64,000 bases of DNA from CAVRQM01 sp963822705 (GCA_963822705.1 CAWGIX010000008.1:310001-374000), one strand, 5' to 3'; shown: positions 9,210 through 19,294, numbered from the stretch's first letter. A program made the numbers and translations. Notes: generated from the letters alone by a model not told the origin.

Positions 9210-9735
9210 ATGATGACATCGGCACTCCACCGACGCTCGCTCGGTCCGCTCGCGCTCGGTATCGTTGCCAGCCGCTTCACCCCCGCCAGGGCTGACGGAC
9301 TGCAGGCGCCGACTGGCAAGCCCATCCTGACGATCACGGGCCGCATCGCGACGACCAACGCGGACGGAGCGGCGGTATTCGACCGGGCTATGCTCGAGTT
9401 CTCTCGGCAGCGACGGCTTCGTGACCATGACGCCTTGGTACAGCACGCCGGTGCGGTTCGACGGCGTGCGCATGGATCGCCTGATGCAGGTTGTGGGCGC
9501 TTCGGGCGACAGCGTGCGGGCGTTTGCGCTCAACGACTACACCACCGACATTCCGATGCCCGACTTCGCCAAGTACGGCACTCTGCTGGCGATCCGGCGG
9601 GACGGCAACTACATGCCGGTGCGCGACAAGGGACCGTTGTTCATCGTCTACCCATTCGACAGCGATCCGGAGCTGAAGCAGCAGCGCTTCTACAGCCGCT
9701 CGGCCTGGCAGGTCGCGAAGCTCGTCGTAAAATGA
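9210..9735 (+). CDS. Periplasmic oxidoreductase-molybdopterin-binding-fold protein (frameshifted at about 9400)
   Basis: ATG 9210 with AAGGGA upstream begins MMTSALHRRSLGPLALGIVA, a probable signal sequence, followed by GKPILTITGRI. The frame breaks near GAGTTCTCTC (about 9395-9402). Dropping one T continues into SLGSDGFVTMTPWYSTPVRF, then GVRMDRLMQVVGASGD and a normal end at 9735. The corrected length is about 174 residues. This small family has the fold of the sulfite-oxidase molybdopterin domain but lacks most of its length, and is typically encoded just before a membrane signalling protein. Here it overlaps the GGDEF-EAL gene by ATGA, suggesting a sensory role. Confidence 0.7.
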
Positions 9736-12167
9736 CCCCGCCGCCGAAAGGCGGCTCGCGACTGATCCAGCTTGGCCTGCTGTCCGCCGTCATCCTCTTG
9801 GCGGCAGCCGCCGTTTACACGTCGTTTCTTATTATCCAGCGGCAAAAGGTTCTGGCAGAGGCTTCACGCTACAACGTGAGCTGGCTGATCAGCCAAGCCG
9901 GCTTGGAGGTGGGGCGGCTGGAAATCGCTGCCAGCGCCGCCGCCTTGCCGGACAGCGATACCGACGAAGATGAGGTGGGACTTCGCCTCGACATCGTCGC
10001 CAATCGCGTCGGCCTGCTTCGATCCGGAGAGGTGGCCGAATTCGTGGCCTCCAGTCCCGAATGGGGCGCCACAGTGACCGCACTGGGCAACGCTGTAAAG
10101 AAAGCCAGCGGGCTGCTTGCGGGACCGGGTGGTCGGGAACGCTTTCGCGCCGTGCTGACGACCTTCGAGCCGCTCAACCCGCTACTCGCGCAGCTGGCCG
10201 CAGCCGCTAACGTTCGGGGTGGCGATCTCGTGGCCCGGGACCAGCGCGAACTCAGCAACCTACACTGGCTGCTCTCGAGCATGCTCGGCGCCGTCATGCT
10301 GGGTGGTTTCGGGTTGATCGGCGGACTGGCATGGCAGAACCGCCTGTTGACCCGCGCTCATGTGGAGGTCGGGGCGCTCGTCGACAATCTCCGGCGCAGC
10401 GGGGATCACCTTGCGGACGCGAACGCAAGGGTTCAGCAGACCATGGACGAGGTACAGCTGCAGAACCGCATCTTGCAGCAGCGCGACCATGACCTGCAGG
10501 TTCAGAACGGACGCTTCGATGCGGCACTGAATAACATGTCGCAAGCGCTGTGCATGGTCAACGCCGACCAGCGCCTGATCGTCTGTAACGTGCGCTTTTT
10601 GGAGCTGTTCGGACTATCGCAAGGCATGGTGCGCCCGGGAGTCCTGATCAGCGACATCCGGCGCGCCGCCAACGCGATCGGATATTACGGCATGCCCATG
10701 CTCGAAGATGTTTGGGCCGAGCAAGACCGGCTGATCGCACAGCGACGCGCCGAGACGTTTTTCGAAGAGGACGCCGCCGGGCGGGCGCTCGCGGCATCGC
10801 ACCAGCCGATGGCCGATGGCGGCTGGGTCGCCACCTTCGAGGACGTCACCGAGCGGCGCCGCGTGGAGGCGCGCATCAGCTTCATGGCCCACCATGACGC
10901 GCTGACCAGCTTGCCCAACCGGCTACTGTTCCGCGACAGTCTGGAGCGGGCGCTCGCAAACTGTTGCGACGGCGGCAGTGGCTTATCCTTGTTGTGTCTC
11001 GATCTCGACCACTTCAAAAACGTCAACGACACGCTGGGACATCAGGCAGGCGACGCTTTGCTTGAAGCGGTGGCACGGCGGTTGCAAAATTGCGTGCGCG
11101 AAGGCGACGTGGTGGCCCGACTCGGCGGCGACGAGTTCGCCATCCTGCAACACGGCGCGGACCCGAGCTGTGCCGAATCCCTGGCACAACGCGCCGTCGC
11201 TTCGCTGGCCCAGCCATACGATATCGACGGACAACGCGCCGTGGTCGGCGTGAGCGTCGGCATCGCGACTGCCACCAGCCCCCACGACTCCGCCGAAATC
11301 CTGCTGAAGAGCGCGGACATGGCGCTGTATCGTGCCAAGGCGGACGGGCGGGGCACCTATAGGTTCTTCGAGAACGAGATGGATGCGCAGATGCAGGCCC
11401 GCCGCGCCATCGAACTCGACCTGCGCGAGGCGCTCGGCGCCGGCCAACTGGAACTTCACTACCAGCCCCTGCTCAATATGAGCGCCGGCCGGATCAGCGG
11501 CTTCGAGGCACTGTTGCGTTGGCATCATCCCCAGCGCGGCATGATCTCACCGGCCCAGTTCATCCCTATTGCCGAGGAACTCGGACTTATCGTGCCTATC
11601 GGGGCGTGGGTCGTCGGTCGCGCCTGCACCGAGGCCGCCAGTTGGCCGGAGCACCTCAAAGTGGCGGTCAACCTCTCGCCGGTGCAGTTCCGCGGTACCG
11701 GCCTGGTGGATAGCGTTCGGCGCGCGCTGCGCGAATCGGGCCTGTCGCCAGGGCGGCTGGAGCTTGAAATAACCGAGTCCGCCCTACTGCAGAACAACGA
11801 CGGCGTGCTGTCGACGCTGCACGAGTTGCGGGGGTTGGGTCTGCGGACCGCGCTGGATGATTTTGGCACCGGCTACTCCTCGCTGAGCTACTTGAGGAGT
11901 TTCCCGTTCGACAGGATCAAGATCGACCAGTCGTTCGTACGGGAAATGGAGCGCCGGCCCGACTGCCTGGCTATCGTCACTTCGGTCGCCGGACTGGCGA
12001 CGAAACTCGGAATGACCACGACCGCGGAAGGCGTCGAGACGCAGGAGCAATTCGACCAGCTGCGCGACGCCGGCTGCACCGAGGCCCAGGGCTATCTCAT
12101 CGACCGTCCCCGCTCGGCCTCCGAAATCCGCCGCTGGTTCAGCGCGGAGCACCTGCTGGCGGCGTAA
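9732..12167 (+). CDS. Membrane GGDEF-EAL cyclic-di-GMP signalling protein with PAS domain
   Basis: An 811-residue protein. A membrane segment at about 12-34, a periplasmic region, a second membrane segment near 180-202, a coiled coil, a PAS-like domain near 258-370, then GGDEF (motif intact, RLGGDEF, residues 465-469) and EAL (EALLRWH at 592, plus DDFGTGYSSL and the late EGVET motif). Both domains look catalytically competent, so it could make and break c-di-GMP. ATG 9732 overlaps the stop of the upstream molybdopterin-fold gene, implying coupled expression and that the small protein supplies the periplasmic signal. Confidence 0.9.
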   Translation: MTPPPKGGSRLIQLGLLSAVILLAAAAVYTSFLIIQRQKVLAEASRYNVSWLISQAGLEVGRLEIAASAAALPDSDTDEDEVGLRLDIVANRVGLLRSGEVAEFVASSPEWGATVTALGNAVKKASGLLAGPGGRERFRAVLTTFEPLNPLLAQLAAAANVRGGDLVARDQRELSNLHWLLSSMLGAVMLGGFGLIGGLAWQNRLLTRAHVEVGALVDNLRRSGDHLADANARVQQTMDEVQLQNRILQQRDHDLQVQNGRFDAALNNMSQALCMVNADQRLIVCNVRFLELFGLSQGMVRPGVLISDIRRAANAIGYYGMPMLEDVWAEQDRLIAQRRAETFFEEDAAGRALAASHQPMADGGWVATFEDVTERRRVEARISFMAHHDALTSLPNRLLFRDSLERALANCCDGGSGLSLLCLDLDHFKNVNDTLGHQAGDALLEAVARRLQNCVREGDVVARLGGDEFAILQHGADPSCAESLAQRAVASLAQPYDIDGQRAVVGVSVGIATATSPHDSAEILLKSADMALYRAKADGRGTYRFFENEMDAQMQARRAIELDLREALGAGQLELHYQPLLNMSAGRISGFEALLRWHHPQRGMISPAQFIPIAEELGLIVPIGAWVVGRACTEAASWPEHLKVAVNLSPVQFRGTGLVDSVRRALRESGLSPGRLELEITESALLQNNDGVLSTLHELRGLGLRTALDDFGTGYSSLSYLRSFPFDRIKIDQSFVREMERRPDCLAIVTSVAGLATKLGMTTTAEGVETQEQFDQLRDAGCTEAQGYLIDRPRSASEIRRWFSAEHLLAA

Positions 12168-12208
12168 GCGGCCCGAGGCATGGCGCCCGGAGCCGCCGCC
12201 GCACGCCG

Positions 12209-13258
12209 CTACGAACCCGAAAATGCAATCTGGATCTTTACATCCGTCGGATGCGCCTCCGCGGCGCGCTCGAACGCCGCGACGCTTTGTTCGAAATCGT
12301 AGGTACGCGAAACCAGCGGTTTCAGGTCCACTTTTCCGGACGCAATCAGGTTGATCGCACGATCATAGATGTTGGCATAACGAAAGACCGTCTCGATCCG
12401 CACCTCTTTCGCCGTCGCCGCCACCACGTCGAACGCCACCTTGTCCACCGGCAGCCCCACCAGCACCAGCGCGCCTCCGGGGCACACAATGTCGAACAGC
12501 GTGTCATAGACCCGCGCCGCTCCGCTGGCCTCGAACACGATGTCCGCGCCCCAGCCGGCCGTCGCCTCATGAACCGTGCGGGCCACGTCGGCGTTGCGGA
12601 TGTTGATCGGCGTGATGCCGGCATAGCCGCCGGCGATGTCCAACTTCTCCTGCGCCATGTCGGAAACGAACACGCGGGAACAGCCGCCGGCCAGGGCCGC
12701 CAGCGCCACCATGATGCCGATCGGCCCGCAGCCGGTGACCACCGCCACGTCTCCCGGTTTGATGCGCGCCCGCAGTGCGGCCTGCATACCGATCGCGAAC
12801 GGCTCCACCATCGCCGCCTCGGCAAAGCTCACGTTGTCCGGCAGCTTGTAGGTGAACGCGGCCGGATGGATCACCTCCGGGGTCAGGCAGCCATGGATCG
12901 GCGGCGTCGCCCAAAAGCGCACGGACGGGTCGACGTTATAGATCCCAAGTTTCGCCGCCTTGCTGGTCATGTCCGGAATGCCCGGCTCCATGCACACCCG
13001 GTCGCCCGCCTTCAGGTTGTGGACCTCGGCGCCGACCTCGACCACCGTGCCGGCCGCCTCGTGCCCCAGCACCATCGGCGCCTTGACCACGAACGGCCCG
13101 ATGCGGCCGTGTGTATAGTAATGCACGTCGCTGCCGCACACCCCCACCGTGTGCAGCCGCACTCGCACGTCCCGGGGTCCGACCTCCTGCGGCAGGTCGA
13201 TCTCCCGCAGGCTCAGTTCGTGCTGCTTTTCCAGCACCAGCGCGCGCACCATGGCCAT
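12209..13258 (-). CDS. Zinc-dependent alcohol dehydrogenase, xylitol/sorbitol dehydrogenase type
   Basis: A 349-residue MDR-family dehydrogenase. Catalytic zinc ligands C41 (VGVCGSD) and H66-E67 (LGHEAAG), NAD-binding GCGPIG near 176, and the polyol-dehydrogenase string YTHGRIGPFVV. The usual structural-zinc cysteines after MEPGIP are missing, as in several xylitol dehydrogenases. Start at ATG 13258 is backed by GGAGGAG; the frame is open further upstream but without homology. It is divergent from an MFS transporter across 127 bases. The likely reaction is NAD-dependent oxidation of xylitol or a similar polyol. Confidence 0.85.
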   Translation of the reverse strand: MAMVRALVLEKQHELSLREIDLPQEVGPRDVRVRLHTVGVCGSDVHYYTHGRIGPFVVKAPMVLGHEAAGTVVEVGAEVHNLKAGDRVCMEPGIPDMTSKAAKLGIYNVDPSVRFWATPPIHGCLTPEVIHPAAFTYKLPDNVSFAEAAMVEPFAIGMQAALRARIKPGDVAVVTGCGPIGIMVALAALAGGCSRVFVSDMAQEKLDIAGGYAGITPINIRNADVARTVHEATAGWGADIVFEASGAARVYDTLFDIVCPGGALVLVGLPVDKVAFDVVAATAKEVRIETVFRYANIYDRAINLIASGKVDLKPLVSRTYDFEQSVAAFERAAEAHPTDVKIQIAFSGS

Positions 13259-13385
13259 GCAATGTCTCCTCCGCCCTGCCGACCGATTGTGACGCGGCGT
13301 CGCGGCAAAAACCAGGGCCGCCCTGGACAGGGGGGGCCGGACCCGCCCTATGCTGCCTGCAAGGGCCAAGAAACGGAGGAACGCC

Positions 13386-14699
13386 ATGTCCGCCAGCACG
13401 ATGGGTCAAACCCCGGCCGACACGGGCACGGCAATGCGCTGGCGGCGGCTGATCCCGGCCGCCATGGTCGTCTACATCATCTCGTTCATGGACCGCACCA
13501 ATATCGGCTACGCTTTTGCCGGCATCGGCGCCGACTTCCACGTCGGCAAGGCCGAGCAGGGATTGGCGGGCGGCATCTTCTTCATCGGCTACGTGTTGCT
13601 GCAAATTCCGGGCGGGCATTTGGCCGAGCATTGGAGCGCCAAGAAGTTCGTCGGCATCATGATCCTGCTCTGGGGTGCCGCGGCGATCTGGTGCGGCTTG
13701 GCGTCCAGTTTCAACGAACTCGTAGTCGCGCGCTTCCTGCTGGGCGTGGCCGAGGGCGGGATCTGGCCTGCCATCCTGGTGCTGATCAGCCACTGGTTCC
13801 CGGTATCCGAACGCGCCCGCGCCTACAGTTTCTGGATGGCCAATCTGGCGATCGCGTCCATCATCACGCAGCCGATCTCGGGCTACATCGTCCAGTCTAC
13901 ATCGTGGCGCACGATGTTTGTCATTGAAGGCGTGCTGCCGTTCATCATTGCGACACCGGTCTGGTGGTGGCTGGTCGCCGACCGGCCGCGCCAGGCAGCA
14001 TGGTGCACGCCGGCGGAGCGCGATTTCATCGAGACATCGCTGGCCCAGGACCGGGCCGGCGAACCGCCGCGCGCCCCGTTCGGCACGATCTTCACCAACC
14101 CCACAGTCTGGCGCCTGGTTGTCGTCTACTTCCTGGTGCAGGTCGGTTTTTACGGCCTGAACCTGTGGCTGCCGACGCTGCTCAAAGGTCTTACCGCGGC
14201 CGGGTTCGGGGCGGTGGGTTTGATTGCCATGCTCCCCTACATCGCCGCGATCGCCGGCATGATCTGGAACGGCACTCTGGCCGACCGCGACCGCCGCTAT
14301 CAGTTGCACGTGCTGATCCCGATGGCGGTGGCGGCGATCAGCCTCGTGGCCTCGGTGCTGGTAGGCCAGAACTCGGTCGTGGTGTCCGTCGTGTTCATCT
14401 GCCTCGCCATGGGCGGCGCGCTCTCGTACGATGGTCCGTTCTGGGCCGCTGCGTCGCGCGCCATGCCGGTCGCCGTGGCCGGCGGCGCCATGGGGCTGAT
14501 CAACGCGCTGGGCAATCTCGGCGGTTATCTGGGCCCGTTCATCGCCGGCAAGCTGCAGGACGCCAGCGGCGGCAGTTTTTTGACCACCTCCATCGCGCTT
14601 GGAGCCTCATTATTGGCCGCTGGGTTGTTCATGATGACGATCAAGCTGCGGCCGGATCGCGTCGGCGAAATCGACCAACCACGGGTCCGGGCGCACTGA
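13386..14699 (+). CDS. MFS transporter, anion:cation symporter (ACS) family
   Basis: A 437-residue, 12-segment transporter. FMDRTNIGYAFAGI in the first segment and VAEGGIWPAILVLISHWFP are typical of the ACS branch that takes up organic acids, sugar acids or glucuronides by proton symport. GGAGG lies about six bases before ATG 13386. Divergence from the polyol dehydrogenase suggests a shared promoter region and a common substrate pathway, which is inference. Confidence 0.85.
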   Translation: MSASTMGQTPADTGTAMRWRRLIPAAMVVYIISFMDRTNIGYAFAGIGADFHVGKAEQGLAGGIFFIGYVLLQIPGGHLAEHWSAKKFVGIMILLWGAAAIWCGLASSFNELVVARFLLGVAEGGIWPAILVLISHWFPVSERARAYSFWMANLAIASIITQPISGYIVQSTSWRTMFVIEGVLPFIIATPVWWWLVADRPRQAAWCTPAERDFIETSLAQDRAGEPPRAPFGTIFTNPTVWRLVVVYFLVQVGFYGLNLWLPTLLKGLTAAGFGAVGLIAMLPYIAAIAGMIWNGTLADRDRRYQLHVLIPMAVAAISLVASVLVGQNSVVVSVVFICLAMGGALSYDGPFWAAASRAMPVAVAGGAMGLINALGNLGGYLGPFIAGKLQDASGGSFLTTSIALGASLLAAGLFMMTIKLRPDRVGEIDQPRVRAH

Positions 14700-14905
14700 A
14701 ATGCGTCCACCGAGTTCCATGCGCCCTGTCTCGCCAGCAGCTTCGTTCGACGTGAAGGAACCGGCGCGCCTCGCGCGACATCGCGGCCAGGCCTCGGCTT
14801 TCAGCATGTGGGCGAGCGCCTGGGCCAGCAGGCTTTCCACCGCGTGCAACTGGTCCCGGCCCACGCTCGCGATCTACTTGACTATCCCGTCAACGCTGTG
14901 ATGCT
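14700..14905 (-). pseudogene. Decayed DUF29-like gene fragment
   Basis: On the minus strand a short segment reads IASVGRDQLHAVESLLAQAL followed by AHMLKAEAWP. This matches the helical core of DUF29 proteins. It is preceded by an in-frame TAG, and the expected next motif appears only in another frame. No start or full-length frame can be assembled. I call it a remnant; the rest of the gap to 15083 shows no gene. Confidence 0.35.
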
Positions 14906-15083
14906 CTTCGTGGAGCGCAGTGATGTTAGCCGAATCCGAAGCTCACTTTTCTCGGCAACTGCTGTGGTGGCCGGTGCAGGTCCTCCAGTTTCTCTCGATT
15001 TGAATCCGCAGGCACGCCGCACTTGAAAACTGTCGCGCCCCTGAGAGCCAGTTGTGCCATCGCCTGTAACAAGAAGGAGTCCA

Positions 15084-17093
15084 ATGTTCTGCCTCCCTGC
15101 GCCGCGTTATCGTAATGGCCCTGCCTCCCGAAGGCGCCTTGCAGCTCTGGCTGCAGTATCGGGGGTGGTTTTCTGCGCTTGGCCCACGGGCAGCGTGCTA
15201 GCCTCCGGTACGACGACGTGCACCGGAAGTGCCGGTTCTTATCAGTGTACCTATACTTGCGACAATGCCGCAGACGACGTTCCTAACATAAACGCGGCGA
15301 TCCAGACTGTTTCGCAAAACGGTGGCGGCACGGTAAATCTCTCGGGCGGCTCGAGCGGCATTTGCCAAGTCAATCAACCGATACTTTTTCAGTCGGCGAG
15401 CGGTTCAGCCACCTATCATAACGTCTGGCTCAAAGGCGCCGGCTCAGGAACCGGCGGAACGATCTTGCAGCGAACGCAGACCGCTTTATACTTGAATACC
15501 AACATCATCCAGGCTAATCGCGGCGTCGGCGCAGGATTTCCCTGGCCTACCAACACAAATGTTCAAATAAGCGATTTGAGAATTGATCCAGGTATTTTGG
15601 TCATGACTTTGAGTAGTTACCAGTCGTTTCCTGCGGGAGTTACGGTTCTCAGCTTTCCCAATTCTGCGTTCTCCGCACGGCTGGTGTTGCCGAGCCATTA
15701 CACCGGCGTGGGAATCTTTGATGTTACCCAGCCAGGATGCGAACCTACTGCGACAAACACTCAGAATTACTCATGTTCCCCGGCGCAGCCAGGCGCCATA
15801 ACGCTCCCGGCCAACGGAAATATACAGAAAATCACGTCCGACGGAACGAATACGTCAATCTATCTCACGCATCCGACCCACAAGGTCATCAGCAAGGGTG
15901 ATGTACTCGCCCTTTATGCGGGAGGTGGAAATATCGACATCGAATATGTGGACGGAGTCAACATAAATAACGTGCAGATTGTCGGCGGCGGCGGAATGGA
16001 TATCGAGTCGGATAGGAATTTTGTGATATCAAACAGTTCGTTCCATACCGATAACGACTTGGAGACATATTACTGCGTTGGCGGTCTTTTTGCCGGGGCC
16101 AATAGCGGAAGCAACTTCCCTCCAAGCGACTATGGCTTTATCGTCAACAACCATTTCTATCTAAGCGGAATGGAGATGGATGCCTCCAATACCATCGTGT
16201 CCGGCAACACGGTCATACCGACCGATTGCGGCGGGATCAACGGCAGCTTGGGACAGTACGACACCTTCGAAGGTAATACTGTGTACGATTCCCTGCTGGC
16301 CACGCGGCATGGCAATTCTGCAATTCCCTTCAATCGTGACGGGCTGGTCAACGAAGGCATGCAGATTTGGAATAAAAACTCCATAATTTCGGACAATCTT
16401 GTTCACACCAACGGCTGTGCAGGCATCCTTTCCGGCAACACCAACAACGTGGTCGCAGGCAACATCGCCTACGACAACGCCTTGTCGCCATTCTGCAATC
16501 AAGGTCTCGGCGGTAGTGGAATATTTGTCCAGGGGGTTGATCCCACCATCACCAACAATGTCGTGACGAACAATCTGTCATGCAACACCAATGGGTACAA
16601 TCCGAACTCCAAGGGCCCGAATTGCATGTCGGGCCTGGGGTCGCAGCGCTACGGGTTCGACATAAGAGCGAACGTAGCCGATACAAGCATCTCGCCGGAC
16701 AACCACTTCTACCTCGGAAGCGCGACCGGAAATGTCGGTCAGTTCGGGTATGTTGCTGCTGGTTCAGTCAACAACAACAACAACAGCTCCGTGAACTACG
16801 CCGGCAATCTTCCCGAAGCCACCATTTCTGCAACTCCGTGCACGCTTCCAAGCCAGATGGGATTTTGCACGAGTACCGTCAGCTGGAACAGCTCAAACGT
16901 AAGTGGCGTGTCGATTTGGGTAAGCAATTCCAGCAACCCTTCCTTGGTTCAGAAATTCGCGGACAGCGGCAGCGGCCGGCATTCTGCAACCGCATCTTGG
17001 ATCGCAAATGCCATATATGTCTTCAGAGTCGAGACACTCCAGGGCTTGTGGTTGGCGAGCTATACTTTGCAACCAACCAACTTCAGCCGTTGA
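15084..17093 (+). CDS. Secreted right-handed parallel beta-helix protein
   Basis: A 669-residue protein. ATG 15084 follows AGAAGGAG; an upstream GTG at 15054 is less likely. A signal peptide (ALAAVSGVVFCAWPTGSVLA) leads into TCDNAADDVPNINAAIQTVS, a pectate-lyase-superfamily-type first coil. Many short turns rich in Asn, Ser, Gly and Val follow (for example NNVQIVGGGG, ISDNLVHTNG, VVAGNIAYDN), as in polysaccharide lyases and phage tailspikes. A C-terminal Ser/Trp-rich region follows the helix. No catalytic set can be identified. Base composition is lower in GC than the neighbours, consistent with acquisition. It is probably secreted and acts on a polysaccharide. Confidence 0.75.
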   Translation: MFCLPAPRYRNGPASRRRLAALAAVSGVVFCAWPTGSVLASGTTTCTGSAGSYQCTYTCDNAADDVPNINAAIQTVSQNGGGTVNLSGGSSGICQVNQPILFQSASGSATYHNVWLKGAGSGTGGTILQRTQTALYLNTNIIQANRGVGAGFPWPTNTNVQISDLRIDPGILVMTLSSYQSFPAGVTVLSFPNSAFSARLVLPSHYTGVGIFDVTQPGCEPTATNTQNYSCSPAQPGAITLPANGNIQKITSDGTNTSIYLTHPTHKVISKGDVLALYAGGGNIDIEYVDGVNINNVQIVGGGGMDIESDRNFVISNSSFHTDNDLETYYCVGGLFAGANSGSNFPPSDYGFIVNNHFYLSGMEMDASNTIVSGNTVIPTDCGGINGSLGQYDTFEGNTVYDSLLATRHGNSAIPFNRDGLVNEGMQIWNKNSIISDNLVHTNGCAGILSGNTNNVVAGNIAYDNALSPFCNQGLGGSGIFVQGVDPTITNNVVTNNLSCNTNGYNPNSKGPNCMSGLGSQRYGFDIRANVADTSISPDNHFYLGSATGNVGQFGYVAAGSVNNNNNSSVNYAGNLPEATISATPCTLPSQMGFCTSTVSWNSSNVSGVSIWVSNSSNPSLVQKFADSGSGRHSATASWIANAIYVFRVETLQGLWLASYTLQPTNFSR

Positions 17094-17133
17094 GCCGCGG
17101 ACGGGCGCGGCGCGCAAGGCGGGCCGGCCGAGC

Positions 17134-18930
17134 CTACTGAACCGACTGTAAAACCATTTCCCGTATTCGAGACGGGTCCGATTGTTCCATCACCCGGCGC
17201 GCGAACCGCACGCAATCCTCGATCACCGCCCCGCGGATCGCCTGCTTTACCCGCGGCACGGCGGACGCGTTCATGCTGAAACTGCGCAGCCCCATGCCCA
17301 GCAGCAGTGGTACCAGTTTCGGATTCCCGGCAAGCTCGCCGCAAACCGAGACCGGCATGCGCAGCCGCAGCGCCGCCTCGATCGCAAGGCTCACCAGACG
17401 CAGCACCCCCGGGTGCAGCGGATCGTACAGCGCGGCCGCCTCGCTCTCGCCGCGATCCACAGCCAGAGCGTACATGGTCAGGTCGTTGGTGCCGATGGCA
17501 AAAAAATCCGCCTCCAGTGCCAGCGCATCGGCTGCCAGCGCCGCGGCCGGCGTCTCGATCATGATGCCCAATGGCGGCAGCGGATCCGGCAGGCGCTCGC
17601 CGCGCTTGCGCAGGCGGCGTGCCACGCGGACGAAGACGGCGCGCGCGGCTCGCACCTCGGCCACGGTGGTCACCATTGGCAGCAGCACGCGGGCCTTGCC
17701 GGACGCAGCAGCCCGCAAAACCGCGGCCAGTTGCACTTCCAGCAGTTCTGGCCGGCGCAGAAGCAAGCGGATGCCGCGCAGCCCCAGCGCCGGATTGGCC
17801 TCGGAGTCCGGGACCAACCCGGCGGCTTGTAGCGCCTCGCTCTCTTTCTCCCCGCCCCAGTCCAGCACGCGGATCGTCACCGGGTCCGGATCGAGGGCGC
17901 CGATGATGGCGCGATAGGTCTCGTACTGCACCGCTTCGTCGGGCAGGGTGTCGCGGTTGATGAACAAAAACTCGCTGCGCAGCAGACCAATGCCGGCGGC
18001 TCCCGACTGGATCACGAGCGGCAGCTCCGCCGGAATTTCCAGATTGGCTTGCAGTTCGACCTGGCGTCCATCCTGCGTCACCGCCGGCAACCGGCGCAAC
18101 CGGCCGAGGCGCTGGCGCTCGCGGGAAAACACGGCGAGCGAAGCGTGCGCGCGGGCCAGCGTCTCGCTGCCAGGATTGACAGTGACACGGCCGCTGCCGC
18201 CATCGATCACCAGTACGTCCCCGGCTCGGACGGCGGCGTTCAGCCCGGACACGCCCAGTACCGCCGGAAGGCCCAGGGCGCGGAGCATGATGGCGGTGTG
18301 GCCGTCTGCCCCTCCCTCCTCGGTGGCCACGCCGGCCAGCCGCGAAGGGTCCAGCAGCGCGGCATCGGCCGGGCGCAAACCTTCGCAGGCCAGCACGGCA
18401 CCGGGCGGCAGGTCGGCAAAGCTGCGATAAGGCGCCTGCAGCAGGTTGCGGATCAGCCGCCGGCCGGTCTCGCGCACCTCTTCGGCGCGTCGTCGGCGTG
18501 AAGCCGGCTCCTCGCTCGGCGGCAGCGCCATGATCGCAGCTACGGCCGCCTCGGTCTCGTCGGAAACGGCGGTTTCCGCGTCCACCAGTTTTTGGGCGAT
18601 TCGCTCCCGGATGCCGCGGGTCAGGCGGGACGGGCCGATCATTCTCTGGTACGCGTCGAGCAGCGGCGCGATCTCGGCCTGGCTATCCTCGGGCAGCACA
18701 TTCAGCTTGCTGCGCAATTTCGCCAGCTGCTTCAGCGAGCGTTCCACCGAACCCTCGAACCGTGCCGTCTCGTTTGCCACCTGGACGGGGGAGATCTGGC
18801 GGCGCTGTACCCGGGCAACCGGCTCGGCCGGCCGAAATACCGGCCCGATGGCGACGCCGGGAGACACTGCAATGCCGGTCAGCCGTCGCTCCGGGCGGGG
18901 TGCAGCGTTCGCAGGGACCGCCTTGGGCAT
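17134..18930 (-). CDS. ptsP: Phosphoenolpyruvate-protein phosphotransferase (EI of the PTS)
   Basis: A 598-residue EI. The phosphohistidine region is GGADGHTAIMLRALGLPAV with H211, a variant of the usual GGxTSH. PEP-binding GIGLLRSEFLF, an ETPAA loop and the active-site Cys in SVCGELAGNP follow. There is no N-terminal GAF domain, so it has the architecture of classic EI. It takes phosphate from PEP and passes it to HPr encoded just upstream. No sugar permease (EIIB/C/D) is nearby, so the pathway is regulatory. Confidence 0.92.
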   Translation of the reverse strand: MPKAVPANAAPRPERRLTGIAVSPGVAIGPVFRPAEPVARVQRRQISPVQVANETARFEGSVERSLKQLAKLRSKLNVLPEDSQAEIAPLLDAYQRMIGPSRLTRGIRERIAQKLVDAETAVSDETEAAVAAIMALPPSEEPASRRRRAEEVRETGRRLIRNLLQAPYRSFADLPPGAVLACEGLRPADAALLDPSRLAGVATEEGGADGHTAIMLRALGLPAVLGVSGLNAAVRAGDVLVIDGGSGRVTVNPGSETLARAHASLAVFSRERQRLGRLRRLPAVTQDGRQVELQANLEIPAELPLVIQSGAAGIGLLRSEFLFINRDTLPDEAVQYETYRAIIGALDPDPVTIRVLDWGGEKESEALQAAGLVPDSEANPALGLRGIRLLLRRPELLEVQLAAVLRAAASGKARVLLPMVTTVAEVRAARAVFVRVARRLRKRGERLPDPLPPLGIMIETPAAALAADALALEADFFAIGTNDLTMYALAVDRGESEAAALYDPLHPGVLRLVSLAIEAALRLRMPVSVCGELAGNPKLVPLLLGMGLRSFSMNASAVPRVKQAIRGAVIEDCVRFARRVMEQSDPSRIREMVLQSVQ

Positions 18931-18960
18931 GGGCTATCCTGGTAAGTTGGTCCGGGCTTT

Positions 18961-19272
18961 TCAGTCCTGCTCATTGAACCCGGATTCGACCAAAGCCACG
19001 AGCCCGTTCATCGCCTCCAGTGCGTCCCAACCTTCAGCGCGCAGCTCTATCGTGCTGCCGGGACCGGCGCCCAACATCATCAGGCCCATGATCGAGCGTG
19101 CCGACACCGACTGCCCGTCCTTCAGCACCTCCACGGAAGCACTGAACCGCTCGGCCAGTGTGACGAACTTGGCCGCAGCCCGAGCATGCAGCCCGCGGCG
19201 GTTGCGAATGGCCACGGTGCGGACCAGAACCGGAGCGGCGGCGCCTGCGCCGGCCGCGCCGCTCTCGCTCAC
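18961..19272 (-). CDS. ptsH: HPr phosphocarrier protein
   Basis: A 103-residue HPr with a short N-terminal extension. Active-site H29 in RRGLHARAAAKFV accepts phosphate from EI. S60 in SARSIMGLMML is the site phosphorylated by HprK, encoded in the same cluster. It lies between the EIIA and EI genes with about 20-30 base gaps. Confidence 0.95.
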   Translation of the reverse strand: MSESGAAGAGAAAPVLVRTVAIRNRRGLHARAAAKFVTLAERFSASVEVLKDGQSVSARSIMGLMMLGAGPGSTIELRAEGWDALEAMNGLVALVESGFNEQD

Positions 19273-19294
19273 CCGGCGTTCCCGCCGCCCGGCC

